This document shows, in pieces, positions 35,396-45,960 of a stretch of 64,000 nt of DNA (position 1 is the first letter of the stretch; every line of letters begins with the position of its first letter). Below the pieces are notes generated by a model. The model saw nothing but the letters and a program-made list of their open reading frames with translations. It was not told the DNA's origin and made no database searches. Location of the stretch: assembly GCA_013399875.1 (NCBI GenBank), contig VXAZ01009370.1, forward strand, positions 1,329,421-1,393,420, in the 5' to 3' direction. Source of the stretch: Gymnorhina tibicen. Taxonomy: Eukaryota > Chordata > Aves > Passeriformes > Artamidae. The translations under genes were made by a program, and so were the position numbers.

Positions 35396-35894
35396 GTGTG
35401 GTAATGAGCTGTGGCTTCTTCTGGGAAATTTGGGTTGTGAATTAAGTTGTAGATGGTGTTATGTTTCCATTGCAATGTCCGGCTCAATTTTCTGCAAAGG
35501 TTGTTATGGGTATCAGAATATGGTGCCAAAATACCCTAAAACACTATTCCAGGCAATTATTCTCATTTTGGGATGTAAATGCCTTGTTTCCACCCCCACA
35601 CTAAAAATCCCACTGGCAGGAGCTGGATCAGGGGAATAAACAATCTCTCTTCGTGTGCACACGCTCAGTTCATTTCACTCTGCTGTCAAAACCGATTGCA
35701 TTTTCCTGTTCTAACAACAAATGTATCAAACCAGAAGAAGAGCCTGTGAAAAATGCTGCTTGCAGGGGGACAAGCTCCCCGTGGCTGGCTGTGCTGGGGC
35801 ACTGCAGGAGCTGGGGAGCAGAGTGGGCTGTGGTGGGTAGGCTGGAGGAAGGGAGAGTCCAGAATGCACCTCAGATTAGAGGAGAATTTCAGTT
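35396..35894. other. Possible 3' UTR, otherwise non-coding
   Basis: If the preceding candidate exon is real, 35396 to about 35660 would be its 3' UTR, with AATAAA at 35635-35640. Beyond that the sequence is unique and becomes G-rich before the tandem duplication. No gene is recognised. Confidence 0.35.
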
Positions 35895-36062
35895 GCTCTG
35901 GGGTTTGGGGTCCTAAAAGAGCTGATTTTTGGGAGCTGCAGTCTGACAGGGTGCTTAACCTGGAAGCTGGGGGAATGAGCTCTGGGGTTTGGGGTCCTAA
36001 AAGAGCTGATTTTTGGGAGCTGCAGTCTGACAGGGTGCTTAACCTGGAAGCTGGGGGAATGA
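35895..36062 (+). repeat. Exact 84-bp tandem duplication
   Basis: Two adjacent copies (35895-35978 and 35979-36062) are identical over all 84 bases by direct reading. A few bases of a possible third start (GAGCTGTGG) follow. The unit is 28 codons long, so any frame across it repeats without a shift. This gives the repeated peptide in the open frame at 35753-36091. Perfect identity implies a recent event or active homogenisation. It may be a two-copy minisatellite that varies in copy number, or an assembly duplication. Confidence 0.97.
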
Positions 36063-37180
36063 GCTGTGGAGGGACCAGTTGTGTGAGCTAAGAGCACCTT
36101 CAGGGCACTGTCAGGTCTCCTGTTCTGATGAGGAGGTCAAATCTCGTGGTCTTGTGAGACAGGCATTATTCAGACATCCAAATGCTGTCATGCTTGAGTC
36201 ATTGCACACTTGCACCTGGTGGCTACTGGTTCCTAATTTTGTAAAGCCTTAATATACATTGCACATCTCCCTTTTGAATGGAAATGCTGTTTAATGGTGT
36301 TTAACGGTGATAGAGCCACAGCTGGAAAACAAAATGCTTTACAGAAATATCGGAAATTGGTTTTTGTTTGGCCATGAAAAAGCTTTTTCTGTTTACCTAG
36401 AATGATATCATTCTTTGAGCTCTTAAGGAGTGATTGTCATCCAATTTACCAAGAGTTGGAAGTGCAGACTTGTCTTCAAACCTAGCAGGGAATGGTGTTT
36501 TATGTAAGGAGATGTGCACATCTTTCCACTGAAAATTTGCACGTGTTTAGGGCTGGCCCTACATGTTGGGCAAGATGTGGGTCTCTGTCTCAGGAAAATA
36601 ACAGTCCAGGTAGATTTCTGTCCATGAACTCAAGAAGAAGTCAGCTGGAGGGAGGATATAGTGCAGGTACTATTGTCAAATACATTTTCTAGAAGGAAAT
36701 TTGCATGGGGAAAAAAAAAGATACTCAAAAAAAAGCTTGGATTTTTCAAAGCCGTGGAAAGAAATGGGAGTAGTAGGACTGAAATGAAATGGAGAACTTA
36801 GGTCAAATTACTTCAGAGCATATGAGCTATAAGCTGCCAAAAGAAGTCCATCAAAGCAAAATTTACACTTGAATTTAAAACACAGCCAGGCAGATTTTTC
36901 TGGAAGAGGGAGAACTCTGAGTACAGTAACCAAGCACAGAGCTGGCACTTATTTAACCATAGAAAAAGGTAGAGTCTGTCAGAGCATTTTCTAATTCTGT
37001 TTCTATTATTTGGGAGTAGAGCAGATGACAAATCTGTTAGTTCAGAGTGTTGACACAATACGCTTTTATCACTTTTTGTCAACAAAACATAATTGTGTTC
37101 AGATTACTCCGTCGCAGGGGAATAGCCTTAAGATCCTGCTGTCCATAAAAATAAAAATAAATGTCATGTTCTATTTCTAG
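36063..37180. other. Non-coding stretch upstream of the candidate exon cluster
   Basis: A 66-codon plus-strand frame opens at 36492 with an ATG in good context (GGGAATGG). It crosses a possible donor (GTGCAG|GTACT, GT at 36667-36668). I do not recognise its peptide. Splicing from there into the acceptor at 37181 would keep a frame open for another 26 codons. Everything else is unique and AT-rich. Confidence 0.3.
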
Positions 37181-37306
37181 GAAAACAAGAGGGAAATAGG
37201 AAAAGCAATGCAAGAAAAGAAGAACCTTGGACAAACTCTATTCTTTGGACAGAGTTTTAGTTATGCAGACCCTGTGATGATGAAGCAGTTGTTCACCCAA
37301 ACCTGA
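37181..37306 (+). CDS. Candidate exon with protein-like frame (low confidence)
   Basis: The acceptor GTCATGTTCTATTTCTAG ends at 37180. From 37181 there are 41 open codons and TGA at 37304-37306. The peptide is charged and ordinary in composition, starting ENKREIGKAMQEKKNLGQTL and ending MMKQLFTQT. A second frame over the same bases is open for 26 codons. I see no donor before the stop, so in this frame it would be a last exon. It sits only 45 bp before another splice-bounded segment, which makes the neighbourhood unusual. No family is recognised. Confidence 0.2.
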   Translation, partial: ENKREIGKAMQEKKNLGQTLFFGQSFSYADPVMMKQLFTQT

Positions 37307-37350
37307 CATGCTCCCGTGCTTCTAATTTGTTTCCCTCCTTGCCACCCCAG

Positions 37351-37395
37351 CCCACGGAATCCAAACGCTTGAGTGGTCTCTTCCAAAAGTCTTCT
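37351..37395 (+). CDS. Candidate 45-bp exon (low confidence)
   Basis: An excellent acceptor (TTGTTTCCCTCCTTGCCACCCCAG, AG ending at 37350) and an excellent donor (TCT|GTAAGTGA, GT at 37396-37397) bound exactly 45 bases. These give 15 codons read PTESKRLSGLFQKSS. Both ends fall between codons in this frame. It joins in frame to the segment at 37563 across a 167-bp intron, a size normal for birds. The peptide is basic and serine-rich and is not recognised. Confidence 0.25.
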
Positions 37396-37562
37396 GTAAG
37401 TGATGAGCAGCATGTCAACAGCAGGGATGGCAGGAACCCACAGAGGAGGGAGGGCAATGCTCTTCAGGGCTCAGGGGCAGTCGGGGAGTGGAGCAGTGAG
37501 GCTGAGATGACAGGGAGGTCTCCAGTGTGATCAGCCTGACTGCCTTTGTTGTTGGATTTCAG

Positions 37563-37781
37563 GGTCACATTCCCAAAAACCTGAAGTACAGCTCCTTGGG
37601 GAGACTGCAGTTGTGGGCTATCAGCTTCTCTCTCCAAGCTGGACCCTCTCTGCCTGTGGAAGGGAAGACACTAAACTGCACCATGCTCTGCTCCTCCAAA
37701 AAATCCTTCCACCTCAGGCATTCATTTCCTAGACAAAATGCAAACTCAGCTGCAGGAACATGTCACATTTTTCAAGATTAA
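37563..37781 (+). CDS. Candidate terminal exon with nearby poly(A) signal (low confidence)
   Basis: The acceptor TGCCTTTGTTGTTGGATTTCAG ends at 37562. From there 72 codons are open, starting GHIPKNLKYSSLGRLQLW and ending AAGTCHIFQD, then TAA. AATAAA follows the stop closely at 37805-37810, with a GT-rich stretch after it, as expected at a cleavage site. Joined to 37351-37395 it keeps one frame of 87 codons. No domain is recognised. Acceptor, phase match, stop and poly(A) signal together are the best gene-end arrangement in the window, yet chance cannot be excluded. Confidence 0.25.
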   Translation, partial: GHIPKNLKYSSLGRLQLWAISFSLQAGPSLPVEGKTLNCTMLCSSKKSFHLRHSFPRQNANSAAGTCHIFQD

Positions 37782-37804
37782 GCAAAGCAAGAACTAGTAC
37801 TTTT

Positions 37805-37810
37805 AATAAA
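37805..37810 (+). terminator. Possible poly(A) signal AATAAA
   Basis: The canonical hexamer lies 24 bases after the stop of the candidate terminal exon. GCTGTTGG and later TTGGCTCC follow as possible downstream G/T-rich elements. The hexamer alone is common in AT-rich DNA, so its weight depends on the exon model being right. Confidence 0.3.
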
Positions 37811-37830
37811 GCTGTTGGAAATATTCAGTT

Positions 37831-40610
37831 GGCTCCATTCTAATGGAAATAAAAGGCTGCCCATCCATCATCTTTCCTTGTGACGCTCTGGAGACAGCTG
37901 TGAGTGGAAATCTGAGGGCTGAAGGGGTTTCAGGCAGGTATTGGTGTTTGTGCACAGCAGACAAAGGGGATTAGTCAGTGTGGGGAGGAACCAGCGACAC
38001 TTTGGGCTCCCTCATGGTCCAACACAGGTGCAGTCCCTCCCGATTTCCTGTAGTAATTACAGAATGAATCACAGCAATGAATTCAGTTATAAAAATAGAA
38101 ACGTGTTCTTCAGGGGGATAAACAAACAGAAAAACAAAGTCCGTTGTCAAAATCCAAATTCCATCTCCCTTGTCCCAAATTTTATTTTCTCATGAAGTCA
38201 TGTCATGTCTCACACCTTCCCATTAGTTTTTGACATGCTACTTTACCAACTGAGAGACCCAGAGGGCATGGGGGATGTAGGAGTCTTAAAAAAGAAATAA
38301 TTAATCTCCACTGAGAGTAACATGCTGCCACATATCACTCAGCATTGCATCAATAGCCTGACGGAGTCAGGAGAGGTGACTGAGAAGGAAACAGGAACTA
38401 GCTCTCGATGTTTGATGATGAAAACTGAGATATTTAAAATCTCCAGTGCCCATTTGCTATGCAGTCTGCTCAGAGGCGTCCAGCGTGATTGCAGCACCCA
38501 GACAGAAGAGTGTCATCTTCGGTGCTGGTGGTGCCACTTTCATGGCAGTTTAGCAAATGATCACATAGAGATGGAAACGCTGATTAGTTAACACACAGAG
38601 CCTTCGTGTACTCTGCTCCTGCAAAGCTTTGAACCCCTGGAAGCTGTCGTACTGAGGAAATATCTGTCCTGCAGGTAGCTGTGATTGCATTGCTGTCATA
38701 ATTTAGAGTGACACTGTATGTGAGCTTTGCGTACGAGCCTGAGTGTCACCAGTCTAGAGGGGCAGCTGCATCTCAGATGCAGAGATGGTGCTCATTAAAG
38801 CAAGAGGCTGTTGGGAGAAAGCATCAGCCATAGTCCTCTAATTGCTGTCATCTTTGGAAAGGAGGGGCTGATGCCATATCTAAGCCTGAAACCCAAGAGG
38901 ACTGCAGTTTTGGTTTGAGTTTTCGCTTCTGCAGCCCAAAAAGGCTGGGATCCAGAGTGAGAACTGACCCTGGCAACTTCCCACAGGTTAACTGTGAGCA
39001 GGAGCACGAATAGACTGTCCTTTTTATATTACCCAGCCTAACTCTCCTTCCTGACCCCGCCCACTTCTCTTTTACAGTAGCCTCACACGGTGGTGGAGCC
39101 TTCTGTGTCATTTTTCACCTCACCTGGGCACACTGAAGCTGTTTAGAAAGGGAACTATATTTTTGCTTGCAGAACTGGAACAAGATAGGAAGAGTACAAA
39201 ACCCACCCAAAAGCCCTAAAACCGAAATAATGAGAAAATGCTGGAGACATGAAACAGTGTTCATGGCTCTGAAGGGTTTGCAGGAGGCACACAGCCATTA
39301 CAGGGAGGACAGGAGGCTGCAACCCACTGCTTCCAACATGTTGCTCTAACTGACCAGGACCCTTACCCAGTCTGAGTATCTCAGCACACTCCTGTCCAGT
39401 GGAACACCCAGCCTTGGAGCTTCTCTCTGTGATCTACAGCCAGATTAATTTTTTTTTGTTTGTTTGTTTCTTCACCATTTCCATCGGCTGCAAAACAAAT
39501 GGTGTGATTTCCCCTTGGTTTGGGTTCTGGGATATCTGTATGAAAGGATGGGGAAATGGCCACATGCACAGCTAGATATCCAGAGGAATGCCACTAGCGG
39601 TGGGGATTCAGAGAGAGAGGAGCTGGGAACTAAACCGGTGTTTCAAGGAGAGAAGGGGATAAGGTGTCACTTGGTCACAGCTGCTCAGCAGCCCAGAGAA
39701 AAGGCAGAGGGCTTCTCAGGTGGAGCAGCCAGGAGGGAGGCACCAAAACATGTTTTCATCTTTGCTTCTGGAGAGCCTGAATGAGACCACAGCAGAGTAG
39801 CAGCAACAGATGTTCACTCCAACCACTATGTCAACATCCAAAAAATCAGTATGACAGGGAGGCGTCACCCCCTGAAGTATCGCGTTTGACAGAGTGGCCC
39901 TGGAGCAGGTGGAGAGCCTCAGACGATTGTTTTTGCTCCATGATGGGTGAGCAGTGTCCAGTCTCAGGAGGTGCATTCACAGGGACTGGCTGCCATCTGA
40001 TCCTGATGAATTGTGGCTGAGCCCTAGCTGTAGCTGGAGCCCTCAAACTGACGCAGGGCTGAAGTGTCATTTGGTGGACTGTGGCAGCGCAGCCAAGAGG
40101 AATAAAAAGCATATGAAGTTTTGAGAGTACAACAGCATCACTGGTGTATATTGAGAAAAAAAAAGTAATATTCCCCATCTCTGGCTTTGCTGCTGAAAAG
40201 GAGAAACTTTCCTTTTAATTAATGAGATAAATATCCCTGACTTTCCATGAAGTTTAACTTACTGGAAATCTTAAAAGAAAATTCTAACTCAAGGCTGGTG
40301 AACTCAATGCCTTATTTTTGCATAATCACTGGAGCCAAGTGGTAAAATACAGCACTTAAAAAAAAAAATTAGGGGCTTTGAAAATAGCACACCGACATCT
40401 CTCTCCAATTTCACACTCACCATTGTCCTTCTCACCTAATCTCTCTCTTTATTAAGAGACAGATTAGCTGTGCCTACTTGGTGTGAAGCACAGCTTCTCC
40501 TTATGAAGGCACCAGTGCAAAAGAAAAGGTAAATGGGGAGAGAGAAGGAACTAATACATGATTCTGCTTGACACCTGGGCTAGTAATACAAATGTCAACA
40601 CAGCCACAAT
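37831..40610. other. Non-coding stretch, no gene recognised
   Basis: Unique DNA. A short GTTT repeat is at 39457-39469. Frames at 39464-40020 on both strands overlap, are short and lack splice context. No mobile element or RNA gene is recognised. Confidence 0.45.
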
Positions 40611-40750
40611 TCAGTTAGACACTCAGCTTATACTTAAACAAGTGTTTAAGTCTGTTCAGATTCAGCTTCCTGCCAAGGACACACTTCACTTGTGGGACAT
40701 ATGTGACTTAAGAATATGCTAAGTGTTTCAGTGATTTGGTACCAGACCAA
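40611..40750. repeat. Probable ancient amniote repeat remnant
   Basis: TACTTAAACAAGTGTTTAAG near the start, and TGTGGGACATATGTGACTTA, AGAATATGCTAAGTGTTTCA and GTGATTTGG in the second half, follow the order of the old repeat also seen near 10.75 and 34.8 kb. Divergence is high. A repeat search with sensitive settings would be needed to confirm it. Confidence 0.45.
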
Positions 40751-43730
40751 TAAATGCCCTTCACAAGTAGCTGACTAAGTATGTGCAGTTATTTGTCAGA
40801 TAAAAGGTGTTCACAACTGCACGGTTTGGTTGTTGTGCTATCAGATCTTCAAGGGTGGCATTGGTTGAAGGACGCTGAGGGATAGGAGTCCCTGATAGTG
40901 TGTCTCTGCATTTATCTACCTAGATTTCTTTCTGTGAGCCCTGGCAAACTCGCTTTGATATCGGAAAAGAAAATCAGCAACTCTGCCAGTTTGCGAGTTA
41001 AGGGTGGGAATGGAGTGTTCTGTCACGGTGGGCTCCAGTACTGGCCAAGAATGCTGTGGTGAGGCGGAGACAAACACGAGCTGGACGTGTCAAACAAAGG
41101 TGTGAACATCTTCAGGTGAGGCCTGGCATTTCAGTAAGCACCTGTCCAACGAAGATAACAAGGGTCGCTGTTTGTTTTCCAGGTGTTTACGACTTTGATG
41201 CTCTGGAAGAGAACATAAGGCCTGCCTTTCATGCTGCAAAGCAAACCGGTGTTCTGGAGCCGCTCCTGAGAACTCGAGGGTGACTTTGGAAGATTATGGA
41301 ACTGACTGGAATTGTACAGTATTGCAGATGACACCGAATTTTTTGTGGAAGTCGCCCCAAGCTGTGCTTTCTACATCTCTTTTCCCCTCCAGTGACCACG
41401 TATGTGGCCTCAGTGCTGAGCGTGCAGAGGGCCCTGCTGGGCAGCTGTCGGTGGTCCTGCTGCTTATTAAACACCACAGACGAGTGTGGGGATGCAGGGT
41501 AAATGCGTCCAGCTCATCTCAGCCTTCAGGAAGCTAATTGGCTGCTAAGCTTTTGAAGGGTCAGATGCATTAATGTCTAGCCCCACTCTGCTCCTTGAAC
41601 AGTCAGTGGTCAGGAGCAAGTCTGATTAGCAGGGCTCTTTGCTGTTTTCCAGCTCCGGTGTTAACTCATGACTGACCTTTTGCTGCTGTGTGTGTGTGGG
41701 GAGTGCAGAGCCAAAGACACAGTCCCCAGAAATAGCTCACGGACAGAGTTAAAGGCTGTGCTCAATACAAAGTGCCTGTTTTTTTTAAAGTAAATAATTA
41801 TGGCTAGCTTTGTGGGTCTGCATTTTGCTTAAGAGTTTCAAGCAGATGAAAGGCATGAGATTTGATTTTCAACCCTTCTTTCAGCCGTAGAGAAACTTCA
41901 ATACAGGTTCTTTTATATCCAGGCTTGTTCAGTCTGTCGATGGCTGAAAATCAATCAGGATTATTATTGCAGGATTTATTTTTCGCAGTTGCAGACTTTC
42001 TTGCTGAATGATGCATTACAGATCAATCAGGTAGTTTCAGAAATGTCCCCTAACTTAACTGGACAGACCCCATTAGCAACAATAGGTGAAATTATTCACT
42101 TGGGTGTTTTCTAAAGAGATGTCAGAGCATCTAAATTGGCTCCAGGAATGCTGCTTATTATTTTGATTTTGAAAACTATTTCTTGTGGCCTGCCTGCAAC
42201 TGCATGAACTTCTGTCTTGAACATTCCCCAGAACTCACACAGTTATTTATTATTTAAATACAAGCTAAGAGCGGGAAACTATTAAAATTCCCCAACGCTC
42301 TCCTCTAAAAATAAAGATCCATTAGTTCATGCTCGATAAATAATTCTTAATTGTTCCCTCAGGTGAAATTGGACTGCTAACTTCTATCTCCTTGAGTTTC
42401 CTTCTTGGCTTTCTTTGTGGGTGCAGCGTTTTTGTGTCGTTCTGCCAGTGACATTCAAGTGTTAAAGCCAAACTTTGTGAAGCCGTGTGGAGGGCAATGC
42501 TGGCTCTGATGTAATTCACATAGTAGCCTGGAATGACCCCCATCCACTCATGGTGCCTCCTGTTTGTTTTGGACAGTGCCTGGAGCTCCATTTTTCCCCC
42601 TCTATCTGGAAGATGTCTTGCATATCCTCCCTGTTTATGATCATACTCGCCTCTGATGTTTCCTTTTTAGCTTTGCTATCCATCTGCTGGCTTAGACATC
42701 CACCCAAGGCCCTGAATGCTCCTAGTCACTGAAGATCTGATGGCACTTTTGACAAAAGGAGATGACTAACCTCCATGGCCTGGCCACGGGCCAACCTGGC
42801 TATTTACACTCTGCCTACCTGAAATTCCTCCTGCCCTCTCAGTGGTCACGTTGTTTTTCACTTTCTGTCCCAAGCAGCCATTGAATAGATGCTGTTTTTC
42901 ACTCCATGCTGCAGTTCAGCAGTAATGGCACTTTAAGCTCATAGCACTTTTTTTCTGCTGGTAAAATGCTCTGGGTCCTGGGGGCATGTGGAGGTGCTGC
43001 AGTTTGATTTCCAGGAATGGTCCCCAGTTATTCCATGCCTTGCTGTGGAAGGATCCTGTGCCAATCCCCCGTTTCTCCTCACTAGCTGTTATTATCTCTA
43101 GCTATTCTTATCTTAATAACATTTTATGGAATGATTCCAGTATTTATTCTGTTTCCCATCTTTCTTTTCTCGCTGCCTTTTGAAAGAGGTGCTGGGGAAG
43201 GTGCTCAGCTGCTGTGAAACAGCCCATGGACAGAGAGCTCAGAGTTCTGTGCACTTCCAGCTGAGAGAAACCCAGCCAAGGGCTTTTCCCATCTACAGGA
43301 GAGCTTCTGGTTTAAATGAGTGCTATTAACTCTGGTTGTCTTCTGGTTGGTTTTTAGTTTAAAACTGACTAAGCATATGACTGAATTTTTCTCAGAGTGG
43401 GTTCCAAAAGGATCCAGGGGGCAGGAGACTGTGCTGAGACTTGGCAGGTAGGAGGGCTGCCCCTGTGAAGCCTGCTTGCTCCAGCTAGAATGCTCTCTCT
43501 CACTTCAATACCCACCCCGTTGCCATCTTAAAGATGTTTCACTCAGCCAAAAAAGATGTGGTGCAAAACAAAAGGTACCAGGTCATGCCAAGATGTACGT
43601 GGGAAGGGCAGAGAGAAGCCCCAAGAATTATATGCCCAGGGACAATCAGATTTGTACCATCTTTTTTCTATTCTTTTCTTTTCTATTTGATCGTGGTTTG
43701 CCAAAATCAACACCCCTGATTTTAATACAG
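40751..43730. other. Non-coding stretch with isolated exon-like signals
   Basis: A good donor (CATCTTCAG|GTGAGG, GT at 41116) and a good acceptor (CTGTTTGTTTTCCAG ending at 41182) are only 66 bp apart. The frames they would join do not stay open, so I do not call an intron. After the acceptor a 33-codon frame reads to TGA at 41281-41283. The section 41800-42350 is AT-rich with no feature. Nothing is recognised as a gene. Confidence 0.4.
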
Positions 43731-43819
43731 GTGCCTTTGTTCCCAGAAATGGTCTGAATGAAACCCGGGATTATGAATTCTTTCCCACGTCATACAGAAC
43801 CTTGGGAGGCTTTCAATGA
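43731..43819 (+). CDS. Candidate exon end with short frame (low confidence)
   Basis: A moderate acceptor (CCTGATTTTAATACAG ending at 43730) is followed by two bases finishing a codon. Then 28 codons and TGA at 43817-43819 follow. The peptide NGLNETRDYEFFPTSYRTLG is within it and has a natural composition. A donor-like AGCAG|GTAATC lies five bases after the stop, so the transcript might continue as UTR. No family is recognised and there is no close AATAAA. Confidence 0.15.
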
Positions 43820-45570
43820 AGCAGGTAATCCTTTTATTATTTATTTTTTTCTTTTCCTGTTCTCTGTTATTAACTTCCTCTACCCAGCTTTGACACTGTT
43901 GTTGTAGGATTTCGCTGTCCATCACCACGGCGTGACAGAGGGGCTGTACCTGTTACAGATGGAGCTTGTAAACCTGACTTTGGGTGCCAATGGGTCTTGG
44001 AAGGTCCAATCCAAATAATATCCAAGATGTGAATGTTGCAAATGCTGCACGGAGAGGCTGCCAGACTTAGAAGAGTCAAAATGTGGGATCAAGGCTGAAA
44101 CAGAAAAAGGCTTTGGAAATCTGCAAGTTGCCTTCCACGCAAGCCCTTCAGGCACATTCAAATGTAAAATATGAGAACTAAGTATGAAAATCAAAGTGAT
44201 CAAAAAAATGGCCTCACTTTCACTGTTCCTTTAAAACTTGAATCTCAGCCCAAGGTCACAAACAGGTCCTCCCAGGTTTATAGACCTATAAAGAGACCCT
44301 GGGCACTGTTTTGAGTAAACCTGGACTAAGTGGTGGCTTAGTATTAAAAAAATATGTGAAATCTGTGGTTCTGCGGAGTTCCAATGTGAAATCTGATGAA
44401 ATTTGTTAAAAGGGAAAGGTGGTTGGTGGTTAATCACATACCTGAGGTGCAAGCAATGAGGGTCCCTCTTAGAGAGGTTTTTTGGGACAAGTCATGTCAC
44501 ATCCTCTGTATCGGGTTTATCATCAGTAATGACAGGATGGGAGGATTTTTCTGCCCTACCTGCCTGCCTTATTTGCAAAATAGTTTGAAAACCCCTGGAG
44601 ATGGTGTAATAAGTGTTAAAATTACTTCACTCAAAGCCATTTAAAGTTTCTGTCTTTGGAGGGGTAGGAAATCTCACCTTTTATACAGTGAAGAGGCAGC
44701 AGCTGACCTATTAGTTTGCATCCTACATATAGTGATCCATCAACACCAGGATCAGTTTCCTGAAGGTCACTAGCTCTTTTAAATCCTGCCATCCTCTTTG
44801 AATTCAGACAGCGGGGATTTGGCTTCTCTCTCCCTCACCTGCATTTTCCCTTCTTTCTCCTTTGATAAACATAGGCATTGCAGCTTTAAGATTTTAAGAC
44901 CTTTCCCAGATGGAAAAGGTCATTTGTCTTTCACTACTCAACACTTCCTTCATGAGTTCATTTAAACATTGCCAGGCATCAGAAGAACAGAACTCAGCTG
45001 TAGGGTTATCTGTGTCTTATTCCCCTTTTGTGTAGGTGGCAAAACTGATCTAGAACAAAACTGTTTGGTTCCCATAGCAATTTACAATGTGCAGCGACCG
45101 TAATACTGTACTCTTCCCACTCCTTATCTACACCTGTTATGTCTTCCTTTGCCACACAGCTAAGAGCTGTGACACTGGCACTAATTTGAATGGCATCAAG
45201 CAGGCCATTTTCCCAAGTTTCGTGCAATTTCTCCCTGCTTTTGGTGAGGACAGGATGTATTTTTAATCTAAGGAGTAAAAAGCAAGCATTTTATTAGCTG
45301 CTTTCAATTGGATTCTCAACGAAAAGTTAATTAAAGGCGCGGAATGAAGAGGTATTATAGTGCATCTACTAATCTTGGTACATTATTTATATGAAGTCAG
45401 TCATCAAAATTAGTCATGTGCACTATCTTGCTGTGTGTGGTCTGGTTTGAAATGGTGTGTTTGTTTCCATTCAGCTCCACTGGATACAGTTAAGATACAC
45501 ATTTGATGTGCTATGCAGTTAGATCATATTTTGAAAGTTTATTATGCTCTCTATCTCTCTGTATCTGCAG
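43820..45570. other. Non-coding stretch, no gene recognised
   Basis: Unique, rather AT-rich DNA. Isolated minus-strand donor words occur at 44447-44451 and 44833-44837, but no convincing exon attaches to them. The last 280 bases (45290-45570) lack simple repeats and have the dense word texture often seen in conserved non-coding elements. This needs an alignment. Confidence 0.4.
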
Positions 45571-45657
45571 GCTCGGAGTCAAGGGACCATTAAAAGCTTT
45601 CAGCTCAGCTTCGCGGTGTGCCTGAGATGAGACAAGTGACAAAAGTCATCCTTTCCC
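45571..45657 (+). other. Splice-bounded segment beside a CpG-rich patch
   Basis: The acceptor CTCTATCTCTCTGTATCTGCAG (AG ending at 45570) and the donor CCC|GTAAGTCAG (GT at 45658) bound 87 bases. One frame is open for 19 codons, then stops at TGA inside the segment, so a coding role would be limited to a C-terminus. A non-coding RNA exon is equally possible. The donor sits at the left edge of the GC-rich patch. Confidence 0.22.
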
Positions 45658-45659
45658 GT

Positions 45660-45960
45660 AAGTCAGCGGGCGCGGCTGGCGCGGTGCTGGCTCCGGGCAC
45701 GTCCCCTCCCAGCCCTTTGCCGTGTTTCCCTGCCGGGTGCTGCTGCTGGCCTTGGCTGCTGCGGCCAGGGGAGCAGTGGCCCTCAGCCCTGCGGCAACAG
45801 CGGCTCTGTGAGAGCCATGGCCCCGCTGTCCCCCCTGGCAGTGGCAGTGGCAGTGGAGGAGCATCTCTTGCGCCCAGCCCCAGGCCAGCCTGCAGGGTGC
45901 TGCCTGCTCCGCCAGGAACGAGATCCCTCTGGCTCTGCTGCTGGAGGCTGGGAAACTCTG
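45660..45960. promoter_or_regulatory. Small CpG-rich, GC-rich patch
   Basis: The sequence changes abruptly from AT-rich to strongly GC-rich. By my count there are about 13 CpG pairs in 45660-45835, including GCGGGCGCGGC. That is far above the surrounding DNA, where CpG is scarce. Local GC richness removes stop codons and explains frames of 148 and 179 codons on opposite strands. CpG-rich patches of this kind usually mark promoters or unmethylated regulatory DNA. I see no TATA box and no recognisable first exon. Confidence 0.4.

Noticed and set aside
41056..41283. Two-exon model with a 66-bp intron
   Set aside because: Donor and acceptor are good, but the intron is very short and the joined frames hit a stop at once.
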